A stretch of DNA of 33,971 nucleotides from Candidatus Bathyarchaeota archaeon (GCA_012515445.1 JAAYYI010000073.1:1-33971); one strand, 5' to 3'. Counted from the stretch's first letter, positions 24,163 to 32,005 are shown. The notes: a model not told the origin generated them from the letters alone. Numbers and translations: made by a program.

Positions 24163-24609
24163 TTAAGCCCCAGTTTCATGTTTATACTCTGGCTTCATAA
24201 CCAGCGCTTTCTTGTCAGTTGTAGCTAACTCGAATAAGTCAGACTGCTTGATTGCGTTTCTTGGGCAGCTTTCGACGCATTGAGAGCAGAAAATGCAGCT
24301 GTTCAGGTCGATTTGCGGACGCATCTTGCCTTCCACCTCAACTATCTCTATCGCTTGAGCTGGACAATCGCGTGCGCAGACGCGGCAGTTGGAGCCACGC
24401 ATCGATTTTATGTCAAATCGGAAGTCTTCGCCGCATTCAAAGTCTATTTCGTTGCATGCTTTGATCTCGTAGACTAGTTTTCCGCGAGAATTCGGTGGAA
24501 GCGTTGGTCTCACGAATGGATACTTTGATGTTGCTGGCTTAGTGAACAGGTGGGATAGCGCTCGTTTGAATATTGGCGATATTCGTGATCTTGATTTCTT
24601 TTCTGCCAT
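24163..24609 (-). CDS. NuoI-like ferredoxin-type Fe-S subunit
   Basis: The electron-transfer subunit, 148 residues from ATG 24609 (an earlier ATG at 24627 is possible; GGAGTG upstream fits the shorter form). The second [4Fe-4S] motif is complete, CIFCSQCVESCP (Cys105, 108, 111, 115). The first reads CRVCARDCP (Cys75, 78, 82) and lacks the usual leading Cys: Gly stands three residues before the first. It is preceded by an insert with Cys52 and Cys59 (ACNEIDFEC), one of which may act as the fourth ligand. RGKLVYEIKA is the family's usual entry to the first motif. Its job is to carry electrons from a soluble donor, probably ferredoxin, to the B and CD subunits. Confidence 0.9.
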   Translation of the reverse strand: MAEKKSRSRISPIFKRALSHLFTKPATSKYPFVRPTLPPNSRGKLVYEIKACNEIDFECGEDFRFDIKSMRGSNCRVCARDCPAQAIEIVEVEGKMRPQIDLNSCIFCSQCVESCPRNAIKQSDLFELATTDKKALVMKPEYKHETGA

Positions 24610-24616
24610 GCTATGT

Positions 24617-25612
24617 TTACACTCCAATGCTTAGGGGGTTATAGACCCAAGTTACTAACGCAACTGTTATCATCAGCGATATAATCGCTGCAGGTAGCAG
24701 TATCTTCCAGTTGCCTGTTAAGACCTGGTCGATGCGTAATCTTGCCACGACAGTTGTGATGTACTCAGAGATTACCACTACGATGAGTAATTTGATGACG
24801 AAGTATATTGGCTGCAGGAGCCATTCGAGTCCCGCAATCATCGGACCGTTTGCGCCGCCTAAGAAGAGCGTCACAACTAATGCAGAGCCAAAGACAACTT
24901 GGACGTCACGTGTTAAGTGTAGGAAGGCTAATTTGGCGCCTGTATATTCGGTTTCTAAACCACCGACTACCTCTGATTCAGAGTGAGGTACATCGAATGG
25001 GTCCTTTTCTAGTTCAGCTTGAAGAGTAATAATGAATAATACGAAAGCCCATGGAGCTAATATTATAGCTGGCCATGCTGCACCGGCAATTTCGAATACG
25101 CTTAAACTTCCCACAAGGAAAGCAGGCGTTAATGCGAGCAGGTATAAGGGGATATCGTAGCCTAAGAATTGTGTTAAAACTCTTGCTGATCCGATTGTGC
25201 CGTAGGGGTTAGCTGACGCCCAACCTGCCATGAATAGCAGAAAGTTAGCGATTGTGGCGAAAGCCAATATGACGATTAAGTCGCCGCTGAATCCGCCTGA
25301 TGATAGAACACTGGCGCCATCTATTGGTAAAAAGCACATGGCGAACACCATGATGCTGAATGCTACCATCGGAGCAAACCTGAAAACTGCTTTCTTTACG
25401 CCTCTGGGTTCAATGTCTTCTTTAGTTAAGAGCTTAATGAAGTCGGCGAGGGGTTGAAGGATACCGCCTGGACCTGCAACCATGGGGCCAACGCGGTTCT
25501 GTATTCGTGCTTCCAGTTTGCGTTCTACCCAATCGCAGAATAAGGTTAGGAACAGTATGAATGTAAAGCCCGGGAATACCAGTATTCTAAAGATCAGTAT
25601 CAGGTCAATCAT
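24617..25612 (-). CDS. NuoH-like membrane anchor subunit
   Basis: A 331-residue protein with about eight helices that joins the catalytic arm to the membrane arm. The loop WVERKLEARIQNRVGP (about 29-43) is the family's first signature, and LEKDPFDVPHSESEVVGGLE with TEYTGAKLAF (about 201-230) is the second. The acidic residues of the latter line the coupling (E-) channel in complex I. Helix order and length are normal. It lies 13 bases after the CD gene and reaches into the start region of the I gene. Confidence 0.95.
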   Translation of the reverse strand: MIDLILIFRILVFPGFTFILFLTLFCDWVERKLEARIQNRVGPMVAGPGGILQPLADFIKLLTKEDIEPRGVKKAVFRFAPMVAFSIMVFAMCFLPIDGASVLSSGGFSGDLIVILAFATIANFLLFMAGWASANPYGTIGSARVLTQFLGYDIPLYLLALTPAFLVGSLSVFEIAGAAWPAIILAPWAFVLFIITLQAELEKDPFDVPHSESEVVGGLETEYTGAKLAFLHLTRDVQVVFGSALVVTLFLGGANGPMIAGLEWLLQPIYFVIKLLIVVVISEYITTVVARLRIDQVLTGNWKILLPAAIISLMITVALVTWVYNPLSIGV

Positions 25613-25625
25613 GTTTTTTCACCTA

Positions 25626-27197
25626 TCACCTATCAGTGCATGAGAAGCAGGGGTCTAAGCTGACAAAGTTTGATGGAATGTCAGCTATGCTTTCTCCGAT
25701 GGCCGTTTTTAGGAATGATGGGATGTTAGCGAATGTTGGTGTACGGATCTTGACACGTTCAGGCATATCGGTTCCGTTGCTCTTTACGAAGTAGAATAGT
25801 TCGCCTCTTGGTGCCTCTAAGCTGCAGACAGCTTCGCCAACAGGGACGCTGCGAGCGACATCAACTCTGATGGGACCGGATGGAAGATGATCAAGTGCGT
25901 AGTCTAGGATGTTAAGACTTTCTTCAACTTCATCCATACGTACGTTCATTCTTGCCCAGACGTCGCCGTCGGGATAAACGATTTCCTTGAATGGTATCTC
26001 ACCGTATGCTTCATAGGGAATGTCTTTTCTTACATCGATATCGACGCCGGAGCCTCTTGCGATGGGTCCGACTACGGATAGTTTAAGTGCGTCTTCTCGG
26101 CTTAGGATACCGACTTCTTTCATACGTAGACGTATTGTTGGTTCGTCAAGGTAGATTTTTCTGTAGAACGGTATTTTGCCGCGTAAATCGTTTAGTACGC
26201 TCTTGATTTTCGGTATTTGCTCGGCTGTTATGTCCCTTCTGACTCCACCGACCGTTATTAATGAGCCGTAAACGCGGTTTCCGCTTGTTAACTCGATGAG
26301 ATCCATGATTGGTTCGCGATCTCTCCAGAAGTACTGGAAAACTGTTTCGTAGCCGATTTCTAATCCCGCGTGACCTAAGACTAGAAGGTGGCTGTGCAGT
26401 CTATTAAGTTCTAAAGCGATTACTCGCAGGTACCGTGCGCGTTCGGGTACATCAGGTTTTAAGATTTTTTCTACTGCGCCGACGAATCCGTATGCATGTG
26501 CTGGATTGCAGATGCCGCAGACGCGTTCGACAAGGTAGATGTCTTGGAGGTATGTTCTTGATTCTGTTGATTTTTCGATGCCTCTGTGAACGTAGCCAAT
26601 TCTCGGCTCTACTTTAGTGACGGTTTCGCCGTCGACTGTTACTGAGAATTTTTCAGGCTCTAGCAAAGCCGGATGTTGTGGGCCGATTATAATTTTTACT
26701 TGTCTGCCTTCTGCTGGAAGGTTTGCTTCACGTTCAGGGGTTGGGACAAGTTTGACTTTTGTTGGGTCAACATCCTTTCGTAGAGGATAGACACCGTCTG
26801 GCCAGTTCTCAGAGAGTACGAAGTGACCGTCATACTCGTTACCTACAAATACTACGCCGAAGAGGTCTGTAACTTCAAGTTCATGGAAGCGTGCACCGGG
26901 ATGAATATCGACGACTGATCGAATTTTCGGGTCGGCTTTCGGTACTTCCGCTTTGATTGTGAAGAATGGTTTTGCTGTACGAACGTGGTAGTAGACGCCC
27001 AAGGTTTGGCCGAAGTCTAAGCCGGTCATGGCTACTATGCCTGTTTTTTCGTCAGCCGCTATCATTTCCGCGAGAACGTCGTGGTGGAGGCCGTTGTTTG
27101 CTACTATTGAGGCTGTTCCGGATACGCCTGGCTGAATTTGGATTTTTTCGCCGAATTTAGATTGAAGTAAACTTATCATGTCTATATTGCTTGCCAT
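25626..27197 (-). CDS. fused NuoC-NuoD-like [NiFe] hydrogenase large subunit
   Basis: The 523 residues join a NuoC-like domain (1-155, with DIHPGARFHELEVTDLFGV and YPLRKD) to a NuoD-like domain (from about 165: IGPQHPALLEPEKF, GYVHRGIEK). HycE and HyfG of formate hydrogenlyases have the same fusion. Complex-I NuoD has lost the metal ligands, but here they are present: RVCGICNPAH (Cys227, Cys230, His234) and a terminal DPCFSCTDR (Cys517, Cys520). These four Cys should hold a Ni-Fe centre. The chain stops right after the second motif, without the C-terminal peptide that many hydrogenases must have cut off. The expected reaction is H+ reduction or H2 oxidation linked to ion pumping. It lies four bases after B. 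Confidence 0.93.
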   Translation of the reverse strand: MASNIDMISLLQSKFGEKIQIQPGVSGTASIVANNGLHHDVLAEMIAADEKTGIVAMTGLDFGQTLGVYYHVRTAKPFFTIKAEVPKADPKIRSVVDIHPGARFHELEVTDLFGVVFVGNEYDGHFVLSENWPDGVYPLRKDVDPTKVKLVPTPEREANLPAEGRQVKIIIGPQHPALLEPEKFSVTVDGETVTKVEPRIGYVHRGIEKSTESRTYLQDIYLVERVCGICNPAHAYGFVGAVEKILKPDVPERARYLRVIALELNRLHSHLLVLGHAGLEIGYETVFQYFWRDREPIMDLIELTSGNRVYGSLITVGGVRRDITAEQIPKIKSVLNDLRGKIPFYRKIYLDEPTIRLRMKEVGILSREDALKLSVVGPIARGSGVDIDVRKDIPYEAYGEIPFKEIVYPDGDVWARMNVRMDEVEESLNILDYALDHLPSGPIRVDVARSVPVGEAVCSLEAPRGELFYFVKSNGTDMPERVKIRTPTFANIPSFLKTAIGESIADIPSNFVSLDPCFSCTDR

Positions 27198-27201
27198 CGT
27201 G

Positions 27202-27651
27202 TTACGCCTCCACAGCTTTCTTCTGTTTTGGGGGGTTGATCGCGTTTAATAGTTTGACTACGCCGTCGATTATTGCTTCGGGGCGCGGTGGACAACCGGG
27301 GATGTAAGCTGTTACGGGGATAACTTTGTCGACGCCGCCTAAGGTGTTATAGTTGCCTGCAAAGACGCCTCCGCTGCATGCGCATGCGCCGATTGCTACA
27401 ACAAATTTAGGCTGGGGCATCTGGTCATAGACGCGTTTTAGTCGTTCAGCGCATTGCTGTGTTACGCATCCAGTGACTAGAAGTACATCTGCGTGTCTGG
27501 GTGAGGGTTCAAGTTTTATTCCGAAGCGTTCAACATCGTATTTGGGTGTTAGTAATGCGACGATTTCTATGTCGCAGCCGTTGCAGGCTCCGGAGTTAAA
27601 ATGCAGTACCCAAGGGGATTTTACTCGTGCCCAAGTTTTTGTGTCAGTCAT
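27202..27651 (-). CDS. NuoB-like [NiFe] hydrogenase small subunit
   Basis: The 149-residue subunit carries the cluster next to the active site. Overall it is close to NuoB/FpoB (VDRV-type strip GNYNTLGGVDKVIPVTAYIP and PGCPPRPEAIIDG). However, the first ligands are SGACNGCDIEIVA (Cys23, Cys26), the C-x2-C of hydrogenase small subunits, not the CC pair of complex I. The other expected ligands are Cys90 (GACACSGG) and Cys120 (PGCPP). Three extra Cys (62 and 67 in GCVTQQC, 92 in ACACSGG) are unusual. Its start overlaps the end of the A gene by one base. Confidence 0.94.
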   Translation of the reverse strand: MTDTKTWARVKSPWVLHFNSGACNGCDIEIVALLTPKYDVERFGIKLEPSPRHADVLLVTGCVTQQCAERLKRVYDQMPQPKFVVAIGACACSGGVFAGNYNTLGGVDKVIPVTAYIPGCPPRPEAIIDGVVKLLNAINPPKQKKAVEA

Positions 27652-27995
27652 TAATCTTTACCTCCATCGAGAAGAACTACGCCGGCAGCGAGGATTATGC
27701 CGAGGTAGAGGATTAACATAAGTGGATTAGTCGCGCCTATCGCGAAAGCGGCAAACGCGAGGACCAATACGGATGAATCGAATATTACAAAGTAAATCAG
27801 ATACTTGTAGAGTGAAACGTTGATTTTGAGTCCTTGGAAGGTTACTTTTTCTCCGCAGGCGTAGGCAGCCTGTTCGTTTTCGCTTATCGCTGTTTTGGGA
27901 GCTGAGTGCTTCCCAATGTAGTAGATTGCTAATGATGCTACAAAGATCAAGATGAAGGCGATGGCTGCGGATATAAGAAAGTCTTCAACTATCAT
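27651..27995 (-). CDS. NuoA-like subunit
   Basis: A 114-residue, three-helix membrane protein (about 8-27, 64-84, 90-108). Between helices 1 and 2 lies AAYACGE (45-49), the equivalent of the YECG motif of NuoA. FVIFDSSVLVLAF replaces the usual FDxE/FDIE, losing the acidic residue. The gene order A-B-CD is that of complex I. It starts inside the stop of the small ORF upstream (ATGA overlap), so the two are probably translated in a coupled way. Confidence 0.88.
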   Translation of the reverse strand: MIVEDFLISAAIAFILIFVASLAIYYIGKHSAPKTAISENEQAAYACGEKVTFQGLKINVSLYKYLIYFVIFDSSVLVLAFAAFAIGATNPLMLILYLGIILAAGVVLLDGGKD

Positions 27996-28360
27996 GCCGT
28001 TTTCTCTCCATAGATGCTTTTATTCATTAAAGCTGCCCCAAGGGTAGAGACAAGTTTGCGCTCGTTAATGCCAAATGCGTCATTAAAACCGTATTTAAGT
28101 ATATCGACATGGGAACTAGACGATTGAACAACATCCAACAAGGCTACTGGTAATCTGTTACAGGTATTATTATGGAAACAGCCTAGCATAGTCTCGCCCA
28201 CGCTTACTTCTCTCCCTTTACTACCCCGAGTTATTTCAGTTAAATCGTTGCACTCCCATTTAAATTTTGAGAGCATAAATGTGTGGAATTTCATGATTCT
28301 GTCAATATTTCCGAGTGATGACTCCAGTAATATCAGGTCCTTTTTAAACTGATATTTCAT
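27992..28360 (-). CDS. hypothetical protein in the hydrogenase operon, 122 aa
   Basis: I do not recognise this protein. It is soluble and slightly basic, with helices expected in the first 60 residues (DLILLESSLGNIDRIMKFHT), then GCFHNNTCNRLPVALLDVVQ and a C-terminal segment INERKLVSTLGAALMNKSIY. Two Cys and two His around residues 60-66 could form a metal site, but this is speculative. It overlaps the ABC ATPase gene by 17 bases at its start and the A gene by four bases at its end. That supports translation within one transcript and makes it the link between transporter and hydrogenase genes. It may be a small assembly protein or a chance ORF. Confidence 0.6.
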   Translation of the reverse strand: MKYQFKKDLILLESSLGNIDRIMKFHTFMLSKFKWECNDLTEITRGSKGREVSVGETMLGCFHNNTCNRLPVALLDVVQSSSSHVDILKYGFNDAFGINERKLVSTLGAALMNKSIYGEKTA

Positions 28361-29450
28361 CGCTCAAACCATTCGCCGGATATGGAAACAGATGAGCTTT
28401 CTCCTTAGGATACGTAATAGTGACTTCCTGGCCCAGTTTTACCCATTCCTCGGTAAGCGAAGGACGATTAATCACGAACCGGTCACCATTAACTAGTCTA
28501 ATTTCATAGCGTACAATCGTTCCCTCGAAAGTTGTTTTTTCGATTTGGCCGAATAACCCGTCCAATCCTTCGCCGATTAAGCCCAGTTTCATCTCGCAGG
28601 TTTCAGGTCGGATTGCCAATACCACGCGGTCGCCGACTTTAATGTCTCGTTCATTATACGCCTGAATTTTGTAGCCCTCACGTAGTTCAACTTCAGCGTT
28701 TTTGCCTTCCAGTTTGGTTACGTAGCCTTCCAGTAAGTTGGATTCACCGATAAAGAACGCGACGAATAAGCTGTTTGGGTGCATGTAGAGTTCCTTAGGG
28801 GAACCGATCTGTACAATTTTGCCTTTCTTCATGACTGCTATGCGGTCAGAAATAGACATGGCTTCTTGCTGGTCGTGGGTGACATGTATGGCTGTGAGTT
28901 TAAGGTCTTTTGCCATTCTTCTGATTTCGTAGCGGATGTCGTTTCGAACTTTGGCGTCGAGTTGCCCGAGCGGTTCGTCGAGCAGCAGGATCTTTCCCCC
29001 TGCAGCTAAAGCGCGGGCTACAGCGATGCGCTGCATCATGCCGCCGCTGAGTTCGCTGGGATAAGCGTTTAGTCGTTCACTAAGTTTGACTAGTTCAAGT
29101 ACTTCGTGGCCGATTGTTTCTGCCTGTTTAGAGTCGTAATTTTTGACCTTAGGGCCATATAGGACGTTATCCCAAGTGTTCATATGGGGAAATAGCGCGA
29201 AGGTTTGGAATACGAAGCCGATTTCGCGGTCTTCCGGCGGGTCTTTGTCTACTCTGCGGTCGCCAATGTGGATTTCACCGCTGTCATGCTCGATTAATCC
29301 GGCGATTAGGCGCAATAAGGTGGTTTTCCCGCAGCCGCTTGGGCCAAGTAGAGAGAAGTATTCTTGGTCGTGTATTGTTAAGCTGACGTTGTTTAAGGCG
29401 TAGAGTTTGCCGTATTTTTTTGTGACGTTAACGACTCGTACTTCGGGCAT
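28344..29450 (-). CDS. ABC transporter ATP-binding protein (CysA/FbpC-like)
   Basis: The 368-residue cytoplasmic ATPase drives the permease encoded upstream. Walker A is LGPSGCGKTTLLRLIAG, the Q-loop is in FVFQTFALFPHM, and the signature is LSGGMMQRIAVARALA. Walker B is ILLLDEPLGQLD and the switch His is in AIHVTHDQQEA. A C-terminal TOBE-type domain (from about 240) follows, with VVLAIRPETCEM. This type serves importers for iron, sulfate, thiamine, tungstate/molybdate or polyamines; the substrate cannot be read from the ATPase. GGAGAG precedes the ATG. It is 50 bases from the permease gene and overlaps the small ORF leading to the hydrogenase. Confidence 0.93.
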   Translation of the reverse strand: MPEVRVVNVTKKYGKLYALNNVSLTIHDQEYFSLLGPSGCGKTTLLRLIAGLIEHDSGEIHIGDRRVDKDPPEDREIGFVFQTFALFPHMNTWDNVLYGPKVKNYDSKQAETIGHEVLELVKLSERLNAYPSELSGGMMQRIAVARALAAGGKILLLDEPLGQLDAKVRNDIRYEIRRMAKDLKLTAIHVTHDQQEAMSISDRIAVMKKGKIVQIGSPKELYMHPNSLFVAFFIGESNLLEGYVTKLEGKNAEVELREGYKIQAYNERDIKVGDRVVLAIRPETCEMKLGLIGEGLDGLFGQIEKTTFEGTIVRYEIRLVNGDRFVINRPSLTEEWVKLGQEVTITYPKEKAHLFPYPANGLSDEISV

Positions 29451-29500
29451 TTTAGTTCTCTCCTCTTGATGACTGTTTGTTATTTTTATCGGTTATCATG

Positions 29501-31183
29501 TTATGCTTTTCCTTTCTTCTTGGTTAGAAGCCTCAACGCGAACAGTACGATGAAGCTAAACAGAATTAGCAGTCCACATGCTAAACCGACTGTTGATTGG
29601 TTTACACCTGCGATTGCTGTGCCTACACCGCGTATAGAGTTTACCCAATTAACGATTAGCACTGGCGCTGTCTCCAGTGTTGAGGTTACTGCGAGTGTGG
29701 CGCCTGTTTCGCTTACGCTTCTAGTGAATACGATGATTGCGCCTGATAGGATAGAGTATTTTGTTAATGGAAGAACTATTGATTTGAAGACGGTGAAGGG
29801 TTTAGCGCCCAAGGTTTTGGATGCGTCCTCTAACTCGATAGGTATGCGTTCTATGGCTGCTGACATGGAGCGCACGAAGTAGGGGTAAGTGATTGCTAGA
29901 TGTGCAAGGACTAGCAGTGCAAAGTCCGGTACGCCGGTGCCCTGCCAGAAGAACCTCAGAGACACACCCAGAGCGATTGATGGCACGATAATGGGTACGT
30001 TCATGAGGCTGTCAAGTATTACGGATGGCAAGTTCCCAAATGTTTTACGCGCAATCAGTATTGCCATGGGTATACCTGCGAGGATGCCCAGCAATGTTAC
30101 TATTACGCCCAGTACATATGAGAGCAACAGGCTGTTCCAAAAGCTAGCCCATATGCCAGCGCCCGTCAGGGCGTCGACTAGGTTAGTTCCTTGTGTTATA
30201 GCTTGGAAAGCCGGCAGTGCAACGAATACTGAAGGCAAAAGTATGATTCCGAAGAATACGATAAGCGCCAGCGTGTTTCGAGTCAATACACCTTTTTTGT
30301 AGCTAAGTTTCTTCTCGAATACGGGCAACTTTTTGCCGAAGAATCCGAGGGGTAAACGCATACGGTTGCCCACTACGCGAATCACACCGAAAATAACCAG
30401 TGAGATAGCGATTAGTATGATGCTTGTGAATACTGTGCCGCCTTCGTATGTCGCGGTTGTGATGGCTCCTGCGGTGAGGTCATTTTTGAGATTTTGGATA
30501 AATACCGGGCCGTTTTGGAAGAGCAAACCGGCTACAATGAAGGTGGCGCCTGTTTCTGATAGTGAACGTGCGAACGCTAAGGAGTATGCGGCTATTAATG
30601 ATGGTTTTAGAATCGGGAAAGTTACGGTTCGGGCGGCTGTCAGTGGAGGCGCACCCATGGTGCGGGAGGCGCGTTCGTACTCCATCTTGTAGTCGAGCAT
30701 TGAACCGACTAGTACGCGTACGACGACAGGGAAGCTAAATGTGAAGTGAAGGAACATAACAAGGATATAGCCGGGTGAAACGATAGATGAACCAAAAAGG
30801 CCTGATATGCCGCTATCACTGCTCCAAAAGAGCAACAACGAGTACCCCAGTGCGGCGGTTGGGACTATGAAGGGCAAATCAGCTAATGTGTCTAGTATGC
30901 TCATCCAGCGGCTTTTGCTACGGGTAATCATCCACGCGAGAGGTATGCCAGCGAACAAGTCTAGGGCAGCTACAATTAGACCGATTACAAATGAGTTTAC
31001 GATTGCTATAGATGCGGTGTTAACAAGTTCTGGGTAGTTGAGGAAGTTGCCGATTTCAGGAGCCTTGATGAGTATGCCAATTATAGGCGGTATAAGGATG
31101 ATTGCGAAAAAAACGATGATTGCGGCAAGATAGATGGTGTACTTTAAGTGCTTTTTAGAGGACAAACTGTTTAATGTATCCAT
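29501..31183 (-). CDS. ABC importer permease, two fused membrane modules
   Basis: A 560-residue protein with about 12 helices, made of two tandem binding-protein-dependent permease domains. Each has its cytoplasmic EAA-type loop contacting the ATPase: ERASRTMGAPPLTAARTVTF in the first half and EDASKTLGAKPFTVFKSIVL in the second. This double layout is known in iron(III) (FbpB/AfuB) and thiamine (ThiP) importers. No substrate-binding protein gene is present nearby, so the substrate is open; a metal needed by the hydrogenase is an attractive but untested idea. ATG 31183 is preferred over a longer frame from 31237. A TATA box lies about 80 bases upstream and may start the whole block. Confidence 0.93.
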   Translation of the reverse strand: MDTLNSLSSKKHLKYTIYLAAIIVFFAIILIPPIIGILIKAPEIGNFLNYPELVNTASIAIVNSFVIGLIVAALDLFAGIPLAWMITRSKSRWMSILDTLADLPFIVPTAALGYSLLLFWSSDSGISGLFGSSIVSPGYILVMFLHFTFSFPVVVRVLVGSMLDYKMEYERASRTMGAPPLTAARTVTFPILKPSLIAAYSLAFARSLSETGATFIVAGLLFQNGPVFIQNLKNDLTAGAITTATYEGGTVFTSIILIAISLVIFGVIRVVGNRMRLPLGFFGKKLPVFEKKLSYKKGVLTRNTLALIVFFGIILLPSVFVALPAFQAITQGTNLVDALTGAGIWASFWNSLLLSYVLGVIVTLLGILAGIPMAILIARKTFGNLPSVILDSLMNVPIIVPSIALGVSLRFFWQGTGVPDFALLVLAHLAITYPYFVRSMSAAIERIPIELEDASKTLGAKPFTVFKSIVLPLTKYSILSGAIIVFTRSVSETGATLAVTSTLETAPVLIVNWVNSIRGVGTAIAGVNQSTVGLACGLLILFSFIVLFALRLLTKKKGKA

Positions 31184-31260
31184 GACTTTAGTACTCAGCA
31201 AGATGCCGCTCCTATGTTTAAGCCCTGTTTTCCCCAAAAAGACACATAATGAATTGATCT

Positions 31261-31270
31261 GATATATTAC
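31261..31270 (-). promoter_or_regulatory. TATA box upstream of the ABC-hydrogenase block
   Basis: AGTAATATATCAG on the minus strand, with initiation expected near 31240 and a leader of about 55 nt. Because the following genes overlap or nearly touch, apart from a 50-base gap after the permease, this could be the main promoter of the block. The rest of the gap to 31404 shows no gene. Confidence 0.45.
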
Positions 31271-31563
31271 TTTTACATACAGACAGGCATTTTATCGATA
31301 TTCAGCTGGTGATTTGTAGAAGCATTTTAAGGTATACGGGTAAGTTAACTATTTTATGCGCTTGACATTCTGGCGGGCAAACCGTTTTGTTTGTCACTAC
31401 TTGATGTTATAACCATAGATTATTAACAGAAGTCCACTGTTCCATTATTGCTGATTTTAATGAGTACGCAAAGAATATCAACTTACCCCAAGGGTATCGT
31501 CGGCAAACGAAAAAACAGGCAATCCACGAGAGACCGCTCATAGACAATAACGGCTGGAATGTT

Positions 31564-31929
31564 TTGGATACACGTTCTTTTTTTGCTGCAGTTCTATTAT
31601 GCTTTGGAGTAATTGTACTGTTCGGGCTGTTCTTCTCAGGTATAATCGGCGGATTAATCGGCGGCTTACTTGGGGGGTTAATTGTTAGGGGAGTAAGTCG
31701 GGGTGTGGTTGTGGGTTTCTTTGGAGGCATTTTCGGATCTTTAACGCTTGCGCTAATTGAGCTATTCGGTTTTGTATTTTGGGATGAAGCGATAGTAGGC
31801 AGGTTATTGTGGGGTTCATCTAGTGTTGACTTGGTAGGTTTAGTCATAATTTTGGCGTTTATTGGGATACTAACTGCGGTTGCTGGCGGCTTTATAGGGG
31901 GATTTTTGAGTTTGCTGAGGAAAGGTTGA
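31564..31929 (+). CDS. glycine-rich membrane protein (DUF5518-like)
   Basis: The 121-residue product has four hydrophobic stretches and many Gly-zipper patterns (GGLIGGLLGGLIVRG, GGFIGGFL). This is typical of small archaeal membrane proteins of unknown function such as DUF5518. The only usual start is TTG 31564. The frame stays open back to 31405 and reads plausibly (ERPLIDNNGWNVLD), so the N-terminus is uncertain: either a non-standard start or a lost upstream part. The opposite-strand frame here has a Pro/Thr-rich composition typical of antisense readings. The gene converges on the flippase gene. Confidence 0.65.
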   Translation: MDTRSFFAAVLLCFGVIVLFGLFFSGIIGGLIGGLLGGLIVRGVSRGVVVGFFGGIFGSLTLALIELFGFVFWDEAIVGRLLWGSSSVDLVGLVIILAFIGILTAVAGGFIGGFLSLLRKG

Positions 31930-32005
31930 AGGTAGGGTAATTTTTATACCGCCAGTGAGTCTAAGTTTTGATTACATTATATCAGAGGGGCACTAGGTAT
32001 CAATT

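Noticed and set aside
18307-27995. Plain annotation as NADH-quinone oxidoreductase or F420H2 dehydrogenase
   Set aside because: The large and small subunits hold the Ni-Fe and C-x2-C ligands that complex I lacks, and no NADH or F420 module is in the window.
31407-31847. Minus-strand Pro/Thr/Lys-rich ORF
   Set aside because: Antisense of the glycine-rich membrane protein; Pro and Thr repeats mirror Gly and Val codons.
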